From Mesorhizobium carmichaelinearum (GTDB taxonomy: Bacteria; Pseudomonadota; Alphaproteobacteria; Rhizobiales; Rhizobiaceae): a stretch of DNA of 64,000 nucleotides. The DNA lies in NCBI RefSeq assembly GCF_900199455.1, contig NZ_FZQR01000001.1:124001-188000 (forward strand), read 5' to 3'. The position numbers and the translations under genes are program-made. Below the pieces are notes generated by a model, which saw only the letters and a program-made list of their open reading frames with translations, ran no database searches and was not told the origin of the DNA. Shown piece by piece: positions 62,644 to 64,000 of the stretch; the stretch's first letter is position 1, and each line of letters opens with the position of its first letter.

Positions 62644-63654
62644 TCAGCCGTCGACCGGCTCGGCGACCTGCATGAGGCAGTCGCCCGCCTCGCACATCGT
62701 GTGCAGCCGGCGTGAAAGCACGATGCCGGCTTCGGCGAAATGCAAGGCTTCCTCGGCAAGGTCGAGCCGTTCGAGGTCGTGATACCAGCCGGCCAATTGC
62801 CCAGAAGTTACACTGTCGCCGAGCCTGACGGCGGGTTCGAACCAGCCGCGACGGGTGGCATAGAGACCCTGGCTGTGCCGGGACAGCGAAAGCAGCCGCA
62901 TCGGCGCCGAAGGCTTTTCGCCCGTGCCAAGAACCGGTGCGTCGATCACACCCAGCGCCATCATCAGACTGTCGAGCGCACGCGCCGTGATCGCCATCGT
63001 GTCGACGGTGGCGGTGCCGCCGCCGCCGAACTCGCCGCTGACGCCGATGGCGCCGGCACGCCGTGCCGCGCCCATGGAGGTCGGCGAAGCCTCACCATTG
63101 TCGGCCACGAAGCCGTAAGGCATGCCGAGCGTGCGCATCAATTCGACCCCGCGAGCGTGGCGGACAGGATCGGTGTTGCGCTCGACAAGGGCAGTCGGCA
63201 GATGTTCCATCGAGGTGCCGCCCGAATGGATGTCGAAGACGACGTCATGGCGAGGAAAGAGTTCGCTCTCCAGGAAATTCGCCAGCCGGCCTGTCGGCGT
63301 ACCAGACGGGTCGCCCGGGAAAGCGCGGTTGAGATTGCCGCCGTCGAGCGGCGAGCAACGTTTGGCGGCCATCACCGCCGGCACGTTGGCCATCGGCAGG
63401 ATGGTGATGCGGCCCTTGATCCGCTTCGCATCGAGCCGGCGCATCAGCCTGGCCAGCGACAGCTCGCCTTCATATTCGTCGCCGTGATTGCCGGCCATCA
63501 AAAGCAGAGACGGGCCGTCGCCGTTGCGGATGAGGCAGATCGGCACCTTGACCTGGTAGTAGGGCGAGCGGTCGATCGAGAACGGAATGCTGAGATGGCC
63601 TGATGTCTTGCCATCGCTGTCGAAGTCGAGCGTGTGGGCGAGACCGGTATGCAT
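62644..63654 (-). CDS. succinylglutamate desuccinylase/aspartoacylase family deacylase
   Basis: 336 aa, M14-like zinc amidohydrolase. Zinc ligands: His57 and Glu60 (AGNHGDEYEG) and His143 (FDIHSGG). Also PMANVPAVMAAKRCSPLDGG and NLNRAFPGD. Members deacylate N-acyl amino acids such as N-acetyl-diaminobutyrate (DoeB) or succinylglutamate; DoeB is the nearest in style. Three bases after the RidA-family gene, so cotranscribed with it and the TIM-barrel gene. Confidence 0.9.
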   Translation of the reverse strand: MHTGLAHTLDFDSDGKTSGHLSIPFSIDRSPYYQVKVPICLIRNGDGPSLLLMAGNHGDEYEGELSLARLMRRLDAKRIKGRITILPMANVPAVMAAKRCSPLDGGNLNRAFPGDPSGTPTGRLANFLESELFPRHDVVFDIHSGGTSMEHLPTALVERNTDPVRHARGVELMRTLGMPYGFVADNGEASPTSMGAARRAGAIGVSGEFGGGGTATVDTMAITARALDSLMMALGVIDAPVLGTGEKPSAPMRLLSLSRHSQGLYATRRGWFEPAVRLGDSVTSGQLAGWYHDLERLDLAEEALHFAEAGIVLSRRLHTMCEAGDCLMQVAEPVDG

Positions 63655-63657
63655 GGT

Positions 63658-64000
63658 TCAGACCGCCGCCACCGCGGTGACTTCAATGCGCAGGTCAGGG
63701 TCGGCGAGACGCGCTTCGACGCAGGCGCGCGCCGGCAGGCGTTCGGGATCGACCCAGGCGTCGTAGATGCTGTTCATGGCGTCGAAATCGCCGATCTGCG
63801 GCAGGAAGATGTTGACGGCCACCAGCTTCGACTTGCTGGTGCCGGCCTCGGCGAGGAGCGCATCGATCTTGGCCAGCACATCGCTGGTCTGGGCTTCGAT
63901 GCCGGCCTTGCGGTTGTCGGGCACCTGGCCGGCAATGTGGACGAGGCCGCCATAGACGACCGCCTGCGACATGCGGGAGCCGGACTGGAAATACTTGATC
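63658..64000 (-). CDS. RidA family protein (start beyond right edge)
   Basis: The frame is open to the window edge: residues IKYFQSGSRMSQAVVYGG precede the internal ATG at 63972 and match the usual N-terminus of RidA homologues, so the true start is just outside. Visible 113 codons. Conserved VHIAGQVPDN, LVAVNIFLPQIGDFDAMNSI and PARACVEARLADPDLRIEV with the catalytic Arg. RidA enzymes hydrolyse reactive imines or enamines released in amino-acid catabolism, which fits its place before a deacylase gene. Confidence 0.9.
   Translation of the reverse strand, partial: IKYFQSGSRMSQAVVYGGLVHIAGQVPDNRKAGIEAQTSDVLAKIDALLAEAGTSKSKLVAVNIFLPQIGDFDAMNSIYDAWVDPERLPARACVEARLADPDLRIEVTAVAAV

Overview
The window is high-GC alphaproteobacterial chromosome, almost certainly from the Rhizobiales and most like Mesorhizobium. 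Supporting evidence: a DUF768 protein (a family I know mainly from Mesorhizobium), a short HisG that needs HisZ, the plant-type glutamate-cysteine ligase, the ActS/ActR redox two-component pair, and several palindromic intergenic repeats of the rhizobial kind. Genes are dense and mostly in short operons. No rRNA, tRNA, CRISPR array, prophage or transposase gene was recognised.

Region by region. 1-9.6 kb: the 5' part of a ChaA-type Ca2+/H+ antiporter running off the left edge, a long-chain acyl-CoA synthetase, a hisS-hisZ-hisG operon, 3-methyladenine DNA glycosylase I, an L,D-transpeptidase, and a FolD-like protein that has lost the catalytic lysine of the cyclohydrolase. 9.6-19.1 kb: a glycolate oxidase set (glcD, an ASCH-domain gene, glcE, glcF; a 36-bp perfect inverted repeat lies between glcD and the rest), a DUF3422 membrane protein, and a FadR-type regulator with L-lactate dehydrogenase. 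Together these form a 2-hydroxyacid oxidation region. 19.1-33 kb: housekeeping and accessory genes (metallophosphatase, glutamine amidotransferase, rsmE, gshA, DUF937, a HicAB toxin-antitoxin pair, DUF1127 with a LysR regulator, xseA, a P1 aminopeptidase, DUF768, an SDR and a 2OG-Fe(II) oxygenase).

33.2-43.3 kb is the unusual part. Behind a strikingly A/T-rich stretch lie ten same-strand, closely spaced and often overlapping genes. In order they encode an acidic-head/Arg-tail protein, an HExxH metallopeptidase-like protein, a 586-aa unknown, a coiled-coil protein, two more unknowns, a DUF4438 protein, a Cys-rich protein, a small acidic-tailed protein and a trypsin-like serine protease. A small LuxR-type regulator follows. 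None has an evident export signal. This is the best candidate for an undescribed system.

44-64 kb: a berberine-bridge-type FAD oxidoreductase; an AhpD-like carboxymuconolactone decarboxylase with its ECF41 sigma factor, preceded by an exact match to the ECF41 promoter motif; mannonate dehydratase divergent from an SDR; AlkB, KTSC and DUF763 proteins; and a cyoABCD-surf1-actS-actR operon that places a quinol oxidase and its likely redox sensor in one transcription unit. An MFS transporter lies divergent from cyoA across a perfect palindrome. The right end has an MDR reductase and a three-gene catabolic-looking group (TIM-barrel protein, aspartoacylase-type deacylase, RidA) that runs off the right edge.
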